A stretch of DNA of 64,000 nt from Culex pipiens pallens (GCF_016801865.2 NC_068939.1:185666053-185730052), one strand, 5' to 3'; positions 34,451 to 46,739 are shown, counted from the first letter of the stretch. A program made the numbers and translations. The notes: generated by a model from the sequence alone, not told the origin.

Positions 34451-34965
34451 CGTAATGCGAATGCGAAATTTAGGACACAATTGCAAATGCTTTTTGTGAT
34501 CAAAATTCTCACACATGCACAGACATTATTAAGAATTTGATTCAAAAGTGGGTTCAGGAAATCTTCAAGTTTTGAGGGATTTTAGAGCCTTCTCTCAATT
34601 AATTACGATATTCGAAATTTGACCGACAAATAATTAAAACTCAGCCCAGCAGTGCAACATGTTTTTTTGAAATCCATTGTCTATACAATATCTATAGGAA
34701 GATTGTAATTGGACGATAAAATATTGAAAATATGATTGGTAATGCAACTGGAATGATAAACATTCTTACGGTAATCATTATGTTTAGTGATTTCGAATTG
34801 AGCTGGTCATTATTCTTAATATTACAAATTTGCACAAATGCAATCAGGTTATTGTTCAATTCGAATGCTCACAATCAGCGTCCTTTGAAGATCGAATTTA
34901 CAGCGCTGTAACCGGTTCAACTTGCCCACTTGTTCCCTTTCGCTCCGGCGATAAAAAGTACTTAC

Positions 34966-35082
34966 AGTGTCATGTTGGGATTCACGTAGACAACCTGCGG
35001 GGTTAGTGCCGAGATAATGAGTCCGATTGGAATGGCCGCCGTCAGTACGTGAATGATCTTTTTCCACGGCGAAACGCCTCCT
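34966..35082 (-). CDS. Gene 2, exon 4: hydrophobic segment
   Basis: Acceptor ctcttgttacag, then A GGA GGC; the A completes the AA of exon 3 (Lys451). It encodes GGVSPWKKIIHVLTAAIPIG (452-471) and LIISALTPQVVYVNPNMT (472-489): a single hydrophobic segment of about 25 residues after WKK, then the sequon NMT. The donor gtaagt follows ACA CT in phase 2. Reading through it gives an immediate TAA, so an isoform ending NPNMTL is possible in principle, but the matching downstream exons argue for splicing. Confidence 0.8.
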
Positions 35083-35193
35083 CTGTAACAAGAGGGGGGA
35101 AGCGAAAGAAGAGCAGATTAAACACTCATTAACTTTAATAAACGTCGTCCACTGCCGGAGGACTGCGGAGTGCGTGTAATTAATGCCAATTAC

Positions 35194-35979
35194 TTCTTGA
35201 GCGAGTCTGCATCACCGCCTTTGCCACCGGTTTTGAGCTTCGTTGAGACGCCGCCAGCTTCCCCAAACGCGGTGCTGTAGAAAAAGTCCAACGGATTGCT
35301 GGCCGTATTTCCTGCTGGGGCCTCATCAGACGTCGATCCGCCACCGCTAAACGGAGATTGACCTGTCGTACCTCCACCATCCTCGCCACCACCAACAAAC
35401 GAGTAGGGATGCTCTCGAGGGGGGAATTTGTAGAAATGATGATGACCGGCCACGATTTTGCTCTCAAGGTCAGCCGGGGCCTTTTCACCCTGCTGCAGTG
35501 AATCATCTCCGTCACCGCCATCACTGCCGCCCTCCTCCTCAACCGGTACCCACTTCCATTTGCCCTTTGGAGGGTTTAACTTTGGCTTTGGCCGGCTAAA
35601 TGGACTGTCCTGTTCGCCGCCGCCGTTGCCATTTGGCAGCCAAAGGAGTTTTCCGCTCTTCGGGTGTTGTTCCCACTTGTTGGCGGTCGATGGCCAACCA
35701 GGGCCACCAGCAGCAGGTTTTGCACCGCCACTTCGCAGCTCGTTATCGACGGGCCCACCCGGGGCGTAATTGCCGCCAAACCACTTGGAGTCGGACGTCA
35801 CCACGCTGGCAGGATATGGCGCGTCAACCTGGTGGATTGCATGCTGCTGATACTGATGAGAATGAGAATGTTGGTGGTGGTGATGGTGAAGCTGTTGGTT
35901 CTCTTCAGATGGGAAATAGGGTACCAGTTCTGGTGAAGGGACAAACTCCTTCGAAGGTGCTTGGTTGTCCTTGTCATAG
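35194..35979 (-). CDS. Gene 2, exon 3: His/Gly/Trp-rich ectodomain
   Basis: Acceptor ccctcttacag, then C TAT GAC; C completes the AG of exon 2 (Ser189). The 262-codon exon begins YDKDNQAPSKEFVPSPELVP and has a His run (LHHHHHQHSHSHQ), several Trp-basic motifs (SKWFGGN, KWEQHPKSGKLLWLP, KGKWKWVPVEEEGG) and a Gly/Ser-rich end (VGGGEDGGGTTGQ, GGKGGDADSLK). It ends AAG AA before donor gtaatt in phase 2. The open frame alone would stop at TAA two codons later, so this exon could be misread as a complete short gene; exon 4 continues it in phase. The plus-strand frames 35458-35998 are its antisense. Confidence 0.82.
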
Positions 35980-36033
35980 CTGTAAGAGGGTAGGATGAGC
36001 CAATAAGCTACTTTAAATCGCTACAGAACCTAC

Positions 36034-36162
36034 CTTCTATCATTTGTTGCGTTTTTCGTGAGCTGTTGATAAGATCCCGCGTACAGCTGTCGCTTCTTGT
36101 ATCCAGATATCTGATGCTGCACCAAGTTACTTCCGCCAGCGATATCCTTCGCTGCACCGGAG
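36034..36162 (-). CDS. Gene 2, exon 2
   Basis: A 129-nt exon between acceptor acggttacag and donor gtaggt. The first C completes AA of exon 1 (Asn146). It reads SGAAKDIAGGSNLVQHQISG and YKKRQLYAGSYQQLTKNATN, then DR and AG in phase 2. The KKRQ stretch is a possible dibasic site, and NAT is a sequon. Only a 54-bp intron separates it from exon 3. It lies about 9.6 kb from exon 1, on the far side of the 9-bp satellite. Confidence 0.78.
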
Positions 36163-36894
36163 CTGTAACCGTAAACATCATCGCGCATCAGTTTATGCCA
36201 CCACAAAAAATAAATAAATAAAAAACCAAAAACCCAAACAAGCGGACAGCCTTCCCAAAATAAAAACCCAAAAAACCTACTGCATAAAAATTCTTCACTT
36301 ATTTTTATCGCGCTAGGCCTCGTTTTCGGCTGCGGATTCGATCATCAACGTAATTCAATTTGTGTTTTAATTGCCATCTGAGATAAGAGTGAAAGTGTAT
36401 CGTAACACGTTTTGCCCCTTGCCTATACTGGGGGAGTCGTCTCCTTCTCCTCCTCCTCCTCCAAAGCGACCACCACTCGGCCACACTGTGGAATGTCCGC
36501 TTGGACCGGTAGTAAACCACTGCAGCGAGCTTTGCCTCTTTCTAAGCCACACATCAAACCAAATGGCCAAGTCCGGCTGCGGGTTGTGCATATTGAGCAG
36601 CATCAGGATTCGCCAGTTGGCGCAGCCCACACATAAGCCGCAGTTACTTAAGCTTCCGCGTTATCTGGTGGCGAAAATCTTCTTCCTGGCTGTGGTTGGT
36701 GCTTTGCATCACAACTGTGCCATATTGCTTATGAAAAATATGCTCATGTATGTTGGTGTACAAAACATACTTTTCTCGAACTATCCGATTCAAAAATATT
36801 GTATAAATTGTTCTCAAAAATCGGATTTCAAATGCAGAATAAAACAACATATAAAATAACAGTTTATGAATCAAGTTGAAAAATAAAAATTACA

Positions 36895-39800
36895 AATATT
36901 ATCAAAACTACCAAACTAATAAAAGTTACCAAAATGACCGAAATTACCACAATTACCAAAATCACCAAAATTACAAAGAATAACAAAATGATCGAAATTA
37001 CCAAAATTACCAAAATGACGGAATGACTAAAATGACAAAAATGACAAAAATTACGAAAATTACGAAAATTACAAAAATTAAAAAATTAACGAAAATTACG
37101 AATATTACGAAAAAACGAAAATTACGATAATGACCAAAATGACCAAAATGACCAAAATGACCAAAATGACCAAAATGACCTAAATGACCAAAATTACCAA
37201 AATTACCAAAATGACCAAAATGACCAAAATGACTAAAATGACTAAAATGACTAAAATGACCAAAATGACCAAAATTATCAAAATGACCAAAATGACCAAA
37301 ATGACCGAAATGACCAAAATGACCGAAATGACCAAAATGACCGACGAGACCAAAATTACCAACATGACCAAAATGACCGAAATGACCAAAAAGAACAAAA
37401 TAACCAAAATGACCGAAATGACGAAAATGACCAAAATGGCCTAAAAGATCGAAAAGATCGAAATAACGAAAATGACCCAAATGACCAAAATGACTCAAAT
37501 GACTAAAATGACCTAAGTGACCTAAATGACCTAAATGACCTAAATGACCAAAATGACCAAAATGACCAAAATGACCGAAATGACCAAAATGACCAAAATG
37601 ACCAAAATGACCAAAATGACCAAAAAGACCGAAAAGACCGAAATGACCAAAATGACCAAAAAGAACAAAATAACCAAAATGACCGAAATGACGAAAATGA
37701 CCAAAATGGCCAAAAAGATCGAAAAGATCGAAATGACGAAATAACCCAAATGACCAAAATGACCAAAATGACCAAAATGACCAAAATGACCAAAATGACC
37801 AAAATGACCAAAATGACCAAAATGACCAAAATGACCAAAATGACCCAAATGACTAAAATGACCTAAGTGACCTAAATGACCTAAATGACCAAAATGACCA
37901 AAATGACCAAAATGACCTAAATGACCAAAATGACCAAAATGACCAAAATGACCAAAATGACCAAAATGACCAAAATGACTAAAATGACCAAAATGACCAA
38001 AAAGACCAAAATGACCAAAATGACCAAAATGATCAAAATGACCAAAATGACCAAAATGACCAAAATGACCAAAATGACCAAAATGACCAAAATGACCAAA
38101 ATGACCAAAATGACCAAAAAGACCGAAAAGACCGAAATGACCAAAATGACCAAAAAGAACAAAATAACCAAAATGACCGAAATGACGAAAATGACCAAAA
38201 TGGCCAAAAAGATCGAAAAGATCGAAATGACGAAATAACCCAAATGACCAAAATGACCAAAATGACCAAAATGACCAAAATTATCAAAATGACCAAAATG
38301 ACCAAAATGACCCAAATGACTAAAATGACCTAAGTGACCTAAATGACCTAAATGACCAAAATGACCAAAATGACCAAAATGACCAATATGACCAAAATTA
38401 CCAAAATGACTAAAATGACCAAAATGACCAAAATGACCAAAATGACTAAAATGACCAAAATGAACAAAATGACCAAAATGACAAAAATGACCGAAATGAC
38501 TAAAATGACCTAAGTGACCAAAATAACATAAATGGCCAAAATGACCGAAATTACCAAAATGACCAAAAAGAACAAAATAACCAAAATGACCGAAATGACG
38601 AAAATGACCAAAATGGCCAAAAAGATCGAAAAGATCGAAATGACGAAATAACCCAAATGACCAAAATGACCAAAATGACCAAAATGACCAAAATTATCAA
38701 AATGACCAAAATGACCAAAATGACCCAAATGACTAAAATGACCTAAGTGACCTAAATGACCTAAATGACCAAAATGACCAAAATGACCAAAATGACCAAT
38801 ATGACCAAAATTACCAAAATGACTAAAATGACTAATATGACTAAAATTACCAAAATAACTAAAATGACCAAAATGAACAAAATGACCAAAATGACAAAAA
38901 TGACCGAAATGACTAAAATGACCTAAGTGACCGAAATTACCAAAATGACCAAAAAGAACAAAATAACCATAATGACCGAAATGACCAAAATGACCAAAAT
39001 GACCCAAATGACTAAAATGACCTAAGTAACCTAAATGACCTAAATGACCAAAATGACCAAAATGACCAAAATGACCAATATGACCAAAATTACCAAAACG
39101 ACTAAAATGACTAACATGACTAAAATTACCAAAATGACCAAAATGACCAAAATGACCAAAATGACCGAAATGACCGAAATGACCAAAATGACTTTGGTGA
39201 TCAAAATGAACAAAATGACCATAATGACCAAAACGACCAAAATGACCAAAATGACCAAAATGACCGAAATGACCAAAATGACCAAAATTACCAAAATGAC
39301 CAAAATGACCAAAAAGAACAAAAATGACCAAAATGACTTTGGTGATCAAACTGAACAAAATGACCATAATGACCAAAACGACCAAAATGACCAAAATGAC
39401 CTAAATGACCAAAATGACCAATATGACCAAAATTACCAAAATGACTAAAATGGCTAATATGACCAAAATGACCAAAATGACAAAAATGACCGAAATGACT
39501 AAAATGACCTAAGTGACCAAAATAACATAAATGGCCAAAATGCCCGAAATTACCAAAATGACCAAAAAGAACAAAATAACCATAATGACCGAAATGACCA
39601 AAATGACCAAAATGACCAAAATGACCAAAATGACCAAAATGACCAAAATGACCAAAATGACCAAAATGACCAAAATGACCCAAATGACCAAAATGACTTT
39701 GGTGATCAAAATGAACAAAATGACCATAATGACCAAAACGACCAAAATGACCAAAATGACCAAAATGACCAAAATGACCAAAATGACCAAAATGACCAAA

Positions 39801-41181
39801 ATGACCAAAATGACTAAAATGACCAAAATGACCAAAATTACCAAAATGTTCGAAATGACCAAAATGACTAAAATGACCTTAGTAACCTAAATGACCAAAA
39901 TAACCGAAATGACCAAAATGACCGAAATGACCAAAATGACCAAAATGACCAAAATGACCAAAATGACCAAAATGACCAAAATGACCAAAATGATCAAAAT
40001 GAACAAAATGAACAAAATGATCAAAATGTACAAAATGACCATAATGACCAAAACGACCAAAATGATCAAAATGAACAAAATGAACAAAATGATCAAAATG
40101 TACAAAATGACCATAATGACCAAAACGACCAAAATGACCATAATGACCAAAACGACCAATATGACCAAAATTACCAAAATGACTAAAATGACTAATATGA
40201 CCTAAGTAACCTAAATGACCAAAATAACCGAAATGACCAAAATGACCGAAATGACCTAAATGACCAAAATGACCAAAATGACCAAAATGACCAAAATGAC
40301 CAAAATGACCAAAATGACCAAAATGACCAAAATGACCAAAATGATCAAATGATCAAAATGAACAAAATGAACAAAATGATCAAAATGTACAAAATGACCA
40401 TAATGACTAAAACGACCAAAATGACCAAAATGACCAAAATGACCGAAATGACCAAAATTACCAAAATGACTAAAATGACTAATATGACTAAAATGACCAA
40501 AATGAACAAAATGACCAAAATGACAAAAATGACCGAAATGACTAAAATGACCTAAGTGACCAAAATAACATAAATGGCCAAAATGACCTAAATTATCAAA
40601 ATGATCAAAAAGAACAAAATAACCATAATGACCAAAATTACCAAAATGACTAAAATGACTAAAATGACTAAAATTACCAAAATGACCAAAATGAGCAAAA
40701 TGACCAAAATGACAAAAATGACCGAAATGACTAAAATGACCTAAGTGACCAAAATAACATAAATGGCCAAAATGACCTAAATTATCAAAATGATCAAAAA
40801 GAACAAAATAACCATAATGACCGAAATGACCGAAATGACCAAAATGACCAAAATGACCAAAATGACCAAAATGACCAAAATGACCAAAATGACCAAAATG
40901 ACCAAAATGACCAAAATGACCAAAATGACTAAAATGACCAAAATGACCAAAATGACCAAAATGTTCGAAATGACCAAAATGACTTTGGTGATCAAAATGA
41001 ACAAAATGACCATAATGACCAAAACGACCAAAATGACCAAAATGACCAAAATGACCTAAATGACCAAAATGACCAAAATGACCAAAATGACCAAAATGAC
41101 CAAAATGACCAAAATGACCAAAATGACCAAAATGACCAAAATGAACAAAATGAACAAAATGATCAAAATGTACAAAATGAC
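36895..41181. repeat. 9-bp satellite (ACCAAAATG)n, block 1
   Basis: A 4.3-kb tandem array of 9-bp units, degenerate at the left edge (36895-37130, with ttac and ttacg variants) and regular further right. Common variants are GACCGAAAT, GACCTAAAT, GACTAAAAT and AACAAAATG. Higher-order copies exist: a 130-bp block with aaaaagaccgaaaagaccg and gatcgaaaagatcgaaatga at 37621, 38112 and 38563; a block with gactttggtgatcaaaatga at 39190, 39340, 39697 and 40980; a block with gtgaccaaaataacataaat at 38513, 39508, 40555 and 40745. As 9 is a multiple of 3, frames stay open as (MTK)n on plus and (GHF)n or (VIL)n on minus. These are not genes. Confidence 0.95.
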
Positions 41182-41529
41182 TAGGGTTAGTGAAATTTCA
41201 CGATTTCGCGGACAGCGTGAAATCCGCGAAATTTGGCTTTTTCCGTGAAATCCCGTGAAATTTTATGTTTGTGGGGATTTGTAACGATATTTCTTAAAAT
41301 AATTTATCAGACTCAAATAGGAATGAATTACTGTATGATTAAGCAAATGAATACCCTGGTTCAATTACTAATATAGGGTTAGTGATTTTTGACGATTTCG
41401 TTGACGGCGTGAAATTCGTGAAATTTATCAATTTCCTCAAATCATTTTATTAAATAACAACATAATAAATATATCATCCATAAAGACTGTTTAAGTAAAT
41501 TTTATAAGTTTTCAATTGAAAACCATGAT

Positions 41530-42095
41530 ATGTATCTGTCCACGCACTGGACACAAGTTTCGGCCGTCCCGGATCACCGACGGCCTTATCCCCAAACTTC
41601 ACTTCCCTCAGAACCTTCCTTTTCCTTGCATGCACTTCCTTCACTCCTGCTGCATGTTCCTTCCACTCCTTCTTCCTTTATTCCACTCTCCTTGCATGCT
41701 CCTTTTCGTACTAATCACTCCCGCACGTACTAACTTAGACTTTCGGACTTAGTTAAAGTAAAATTGCCGCTTTTATTGGGACGCGAACTGAACTCCGCGA
41801 CGGTTCGTTTTAGACTTAAGTTTTATTCAATTATGTATTCTGTTTACATCTGTTATGCTGCGCCGAGATGACAGATCTCGCGTAGCAGTGGTGCTGGTTT
41901 TGGGGTTTGTGTATGTCTGTACAATTTGTGTCGTTTTGTCTGTAGGTATTTACATGTTTGGTGTAGGGCTTACAAGTTGGTATGTTGTGTGTTTGCATGT
42001 AATTTGTGTGTGTTTTACAGGTGGGTTAGGTAACTAGGGTAAGTACACTTATTATTGTCTATGGTTAGTTGTCAGGGTTGCAAAACATCAAATTT
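41530..42095. mobile_element. Nested insertion of unknown class
   Basis: This stretch is absent from the second copy of the host element: both copies share gttttcaatt..aaa before it and tttcatt..gttcag..tttagaaactaactaaattt after it. It is richer in GC, starts near tgatatgtatctgtccacgc and includes ggccgtcccggatcaccgac and ctgcgccgagatgacagatc. No open frame of note. It could be a solo LTR or another DNA element; I cannot find clear ends. Confidence 0.45.
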
Positions 42096-42497
42096 CATTA
42101 CAAAACAGTCACTTGGTATTTAACAGTATCATTTGAAGAATTGTTCAGTTTCTTTTAGAAACTAACTAAATTTAGTAATATCTTCGTTCGCTGCAATACA
42201 AATTTTACTGCTATTTTATTTGAAACAAAAAAAATAATAAAATAAATAAAAATGAAGAGTATTTCTTTAAAACTGTTTAAAACATTTCAGATTCTTTCTG
42301 AGTCCTAACGATATTTGCTTATTTGGGTGGATGATTTCCGTGAAAGTTAAAAAATACTACTTTTTATGTTTTCTGTTCTCATTTACAATAATAATGTTGC
42401 ATTTGTTACAGATTACATTATTTTTGCCTGTTGATTTTAAATTCAGTGTTTGATAAGTGAGATGAAAACCTCAAAAAATATTTTTTTTTATGTGCAA

Positions 42498-43080
42498 ACT
42501 GCCGTTCTAGGCAGAATTGTCCCATGTAATTTTTTGACTTTTTATCATTTTTAAGCTTAATTTTACGTATATTTAATAATCAGACCCTAGCGCAGCCAAT
42601 CTTTCGAAGGGATCCTGGAGAGTGCCTTAGGTTAGATGACGCCTAGCACTCTTCTTGTCATTTATTAACATTTGCAGTGCGCCATTGCATCGGAATGCAT
42701 TGAAACATCACAAGTAATAATTTTACGTATATTTTCAGAAAAACACATAAAATCTAATACTTTGTTCAGAAAATCATTGTAAACAACACCAAGTCTGTTT
42801 ATCCCATCGTTGAACTTCTACGCATAAGTGTCCCACCAAGTATTTTCTATCACGAAATCATGAGTTTAAGAAGCATTTCATCTTGTGTACCTGTTTAGCT
42901 TTAAGAGAATTACAAATAAGGGTGATAAAATGTTAACCGGGGTGATTAGGGACAAACAGGGCGAATAGGGACCCACGGGACAATTATGCGTAGAACACAG
43001 AAATCGATCGAAAAATTTCAATCGCGTTTTTCTCAGTTGCCCTTTTTTGAACATGGGAAAATTATGCGTAGAACGACAGT
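42498..43080. mobile_element. Nested TIR element (583 bp)
   Basis: The left 30 bases (actgccgttctaggcagaat...) match the reverse complement of the right 30 (ending gtagaacgacagt) at 26 positions. It lies within the 41182-43526 element at a point where the second host copy lacks it. The right part has another copy of the terminal text (gggacaattatgcgtagaac near 42979), so one terminus is partly duplicated. Confidence 0.6.
42575..42717. mobile_element. Small retroposon-like insertion with 17-bp direct repeats
   Basis: taattttacgtatattt is found at 42558-42574 and, exactly repeated, at 42718-42734. The 143 bp between are richer in GC (gcgcagccaatctttcgaag, gatgacgcctagcactcttc) and end in gtaa before the repeat. 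Long direct repeats of this type are the mark of target-primed retroposition, so a short SINE is the likeliest reading; no clear pol III boxes are seen. Confidence 0.55.
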
Positions 43081-43526
43081 AAATGTCGCAGAAAATTCAA
43101 ATTATTTTACTCTTTTTGGCTGGACAAGATTGTTAAATCTTGCTTTGATATGAAATTAAATAAAATGATAAAACAGAAGCAAATGCGCGAAAACTTTTTA
43201 GCAGTGAAGCAGTTCTGTAAATGAGAATACGAATGCCCTACATATTGTTTCAAAAAATATATAGTGCTCATCCATAAAACAGGTTGAAACTTTTTTGAAA
43301 ATTTGGAGGATTTTTTGTCACGCTCAAATTTAGTGTGGATTTTTTAGTTTATCGAAGAATAACATATAATTACGCATAAAAAGTAGTTTTCGTGATTTAA
43401 ACATAAAATTTTCAGAGTTATTTTAACTTTTTTCACGTTCCGCGAAATTTGCGTGAAATTCGGTGTTTTGAAATTGAGGTCCCCGTGAAATTTGCAATTT
43501 TCGAGCGTGAAAAATCACTAAGCCTA

Positions 43527-45690
43527 AAAATGACCATAATGACCAAAACGAGCAAAATGACCATAATGACCAAAACGACCAATATGACCAAAATTACCAA
43601 AATGACTAAAATGACTAATATGACTAAAATTACCAAAATGACCAAAATGAGCAAAATGACCAAAATGACAAAAATGACCGAAATGACTAAAATGACCTAA
43701 GTGACCAAAATAACATAAATGGCCAAAATGACCTAAATTATCAAAATGATCAAAAAGAACAAAATAACCATAATGACCAAAATTACCAAAATGACTAAAA
43801 TGACTAATATGACTAAAATTACCAAAATGACCAAAATGAGCAAAATGACCAAAATGACAAAAATGACCGAAATGACTAAAATGACCTAAGTGACCAAAAT
43901 AACATAAATGGCCAAAATGACCTAAATTATCAAAATGATCAAAAAGAACAAAATAACCATAATGACCGAAATGACCGAAATGACCAAAATGACCAAAATG
44001 ACCAAAATGACCAAAATGACCAAAATGACCAAAATGACCAAAATGACCAAAATGACCAAAATGACCAAAATGACCAAAATGACCAAAATGACCTAAATGA
44101 CCAAAATGACCAAAATGACCAAAATGACCAAAATGACCAAAATGACCAAAATGACCAAAATGACCAAAATGACCAAAATGACCAAAATGACCAAAATGAC
44201 CAAAATGACCAAAATGAACAAAATGAACAAAATGATCAAAATGTACAAAATGACCATAATGACCAAAACGACCAAAATGACCATAATGACCAAAACGACC
44301 AATATGACCAAAATTACCAAAATGACTAAAATGACTAATATGACTAAAATTACCAAAATGACCAAAATGAGCAAAATGACCAAAATGACAAAAATGACCG
44401 AAATGACTAAAATGACCTAAGTGACCAAAATAACATAAATGGCCAAAATGACCTAAATTATCAAAATGACCAAAATGACCTAAATGACCAAAATGACCGA
44501 AATGACCGAAATGACCAAAATGACCAAAATGACCAAAATGACCAAAATGACCAAAATGACCAAAATGACCAAAATGACCAAAATGACCAAAATGACCAAA
44601 ATGACCAAAATGACCAAAATGACCAAAATGACTAAAATGACCAAAATGACCAAAATGACCAAAATGTTCGAAATGACCAAAATGACTTTGGTGATCAAAC
44701 TGAACAAAATGACCATAATGACCAAAACGACCAAAATGACCAAAATGACCAAAATTACCAAAATGACCAAAATGACCAAAAAGAACAAAAATGACCAAAA
44801 TGACTTTGGTGATCAAACTGAACAAAATGACCATAATGACCAAAACGACCAATATGACCAAAATTACCAAAATGACTTAAATGACTAATATGACTAAAAT
44901 TACCAAAATGACAAAAATGACCAAAATGAGCAAAATGACCAAAATTACTAAAATGACCGAAATGACTAAAATGACCTAAGTGACCAAAATAACATAAATG
45001 GCCAAAATGACCAAAATTACCAAAATGACCAAAAAGAACAAAATAACCATAATGACTGAAATGACCAAAATGACCAAAATGACCAAAATGACCAAAATGA
45101 CCAAAATGACCAAAATGACCAAAATGACCAAAATGACCGAAATGACCAAAATGACTTTGGTGATCAAAATGACCAAAATGACCATAATGACCAAAACGAC
45201 CAAAATGACCAAAATGACCAAAATGACCAAAATGACCAAAATGACCAAAATGACCAAAATGACCCAAATGACTAAAATGACCTAAGTAACCTAAATGACC
45301 TAAATGACCAAAATGACCAAAATGACCGAAATGACCTAAATGACCAAAATGACCAAAATGACCAAAATGACCAAAATGACCAAAATGACCAAAATGACCA
45401 AAATGAACGAAATGACCAAAATGACCGAAATGACCTAAATGACCAAAATGACCAAAATGACCAAAATGACCAAAATGACCAAAATGACCAAAATGACCAA
45501 AATGACCAAAATGACCAAAATGACCAAAATGACCAAAATGACCGAAATGACCAAAATTACCAAAATTACCAAAATGACCGAAATGACCGAAATGACGAAA
45601 AGGACGAAAATTACAAAAATTACGAAAATTAAGAAAATGACCAAAATGACCTAGATGAACAAAATGAACAAAATTAACGGAATGAATCTA
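43527..45690. repeat. 9-bp satellite (ACCAAAATG)n, block 2
   Basis: The continuation of block 1 beyond the inserted element, 2.2 kb, with the same variants and the same higher-order blocks: gtgaccaaaataacataaat near 43701, 43890, 44421 and 44977, and gactttggtgatcaaa near 44690, 44802 and 45154. The right edge decays into ttacgaaaattaagaaaatg and ends about 90 bp from exon 1 of gene 2. The 448-codon minus frame (43524-44870) is satellite. Confidence 0.95.
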
Positions 45691-45783
45691 TATCAAAATC
45701 GTAATTGTCCGTGATGTCATTGTTGCTCTAAAACGACCAGCAACCAGCAAATTATGGCGCCAAACCTCGTGTGTGTTACATAC

Positions 45784-46220
45784 TTTTTAGAAGACGATCC
45801 GGAAGAAGAAGACTGCGTTGCGACCGCGGAAGCTGATTGTGGTGATGAAGATGTCGACGACGACGACGAGGCCAAAGACGAAACCGTTGGCGTAATCGAT
45901 AATGGCGCATCGCGATAACTCGGACTGTGCTTTGGCTGGTTGTTGTTTGTTGCAGGCTTGTGGTTACTGGGGACGATGGTGTAATCCTCGGAATTACCAC
46001 CGTTGTTGGCTTGTGTGCCACTTGCTGTCACGTGCTGTTTGCCGGGTTCATTGTTCGCTCCACTTCCGACCGTCGCCACCGAACTGTTGGGCAACGTGCT
46101 TTTCAGCATCCCGGAATCGGTGGTCGTATTCTCTTCATTCGGGTTTTCGTGCACCTCGATAGAGGCTACCAAACACACTGACACCACCCACACAAACCAA
46201 TAGAACACTGTGCACTGCAT
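45784..46220 (-). CDS. Gene 2, exon 1: signal peptide and Ser/Asn-rich start of a 610-residue protein
   Basis: The minus-strand ATG at 46220 opens MQCTVFYWFVWVVSVCLVAS, a clear signal peptide (cleavage near residue 20). The exon continues with Asn/Thr/Ser-rich text, two sequons (NTT near residue 30, NSS near 45), a Ser run (SSSSSTSSSP) and ends TCT AAA AA before donor gtatgt, phase 2. No in-frame ATG lies upstream in the open frame. Joined through six phase-compatible exons (46220-45784, 36162-36034, 35979-35194, 35082-34966, 26946-26680, 24640-24544) the CDS is 1833 nt and encodes 610 residues: signal peptide, low-complexity ectodomain, one hydrophobic segment (about 460-484) and a domain with Cys549, Cys555, Cys602 and Cys607. 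The architecture resembles unnamed insect secretory-pathway proteins; I give no function. Confidence 0.8.
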
Positions 46221-46317
46221 TTTTGCTTCAAACGTGCATTTTTTTTTCTCTAGAAGAAGATCCTTTGCATGCAACTGTCACCACACGTTTAAGGGACACG
46301 TTGGCCAGGCCCAACGG

Positions 46318-46324
46318 TTTTATA
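46318..46324 (-). promoter_or_regulatory. TATA box of gene 2
   Basis: The minus strand reads gcgaTATAAAAccg with TATAAAA at 46324-46318, 98-104 bp upstream of the ATG. A start near 46292 would give a leader of about 72 nt. The initiator at that point is weak. Confidence 0.6.
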
Positions 46325-46739
46325 TCGCGTACTACCCCAGGTGACTTTAGGGTTTGGCCAGTGCACAAGAACAATAGATTCATCCACCACACGGCGATGA
46401 ACATTCGCGATCATGATGCGTTGTGTCCCCAAATGCGCGACAATGCATGCAGGATTTATGTAAACTGTTTTTCTTCGAGATTACATGTCTTGCAGCGATC
46501 CAAGTCCAAGTCAATGTGCTGCGCGTTTGTTAGTTGGTGTTTTGAATGACTTTAACAATCAGCGCATGACGAGTTGTTTTGGAGTTTGAACCACTGAATT
46601 TGTGGTGTGAAGGTCACATCCAAAAAAGGGAATTCTATTTGGTGAATAAGGAGGGGTTAATTCATGTCAACTGAGTACAATTTTTGACTCGATCGGTGAT
46701 GGCTTTACCAAACTTTGAGGGAACTTCCAACCCTACCCT

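Larger units (their letters stand above)
26947..34965 (-). other. Intron 4 of gene 2
   Basis: An 8-kb intron between the phase-2 donor gtaagt and acceptor ttggttcacag. It contains a GC-richer block just upstream of exon 5 (27060-27350), a possible internal promoter at 28221-28309, a hairpin repeat at 28729-28860, a gccttcctc element at 29417-30140, two candidate alternative exons (30668-30863 and 30345-30496), the 31565-32927 element and a solo foldback arm at 34230-34450. Confidence 0.6.
41182..43526. mobile_element. TIR element inserted in the 9-bp satellite
   Basis: The left end tagggttagtgaaatttcac and the right end on the minus strand taggcttagtgatttttcac are inverted repeats, followed by further shared cgcgaaat, cccgtgaaatttt text. 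Satellite DNA abuts both sides, so the element entered an existing array. A shortened second copy at 59469-60517 shows the uninterrupted order and reveals at least two later insertions in this copy (about 41530-42095 and 42498-43080). No transposase is readable. Confidence 0.8.
36163..45783 (-). other. Intron 1 of gene 2, filled by the 9-bp satellite
   Basis: A 9.6-kb intron with donor gtatgt (45778-45783 minus) and acceptor acggttacag. About nine tenths of it is the (ACCAAAATG)n satellite and the element inserted in it. 36300-36890 is ordinary sequence with a tcctcctcctcctcc run near 36439 whose open frames on both strands are chance. Confidence 0.7.

Noticed and set aside
43524..44870. 448-codon (GHF)n frame and many (MTK)n and (VIL)n frames in the satellite
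   Set aside because: By-products of a 9-bp unit without stops in several frames on both strands.
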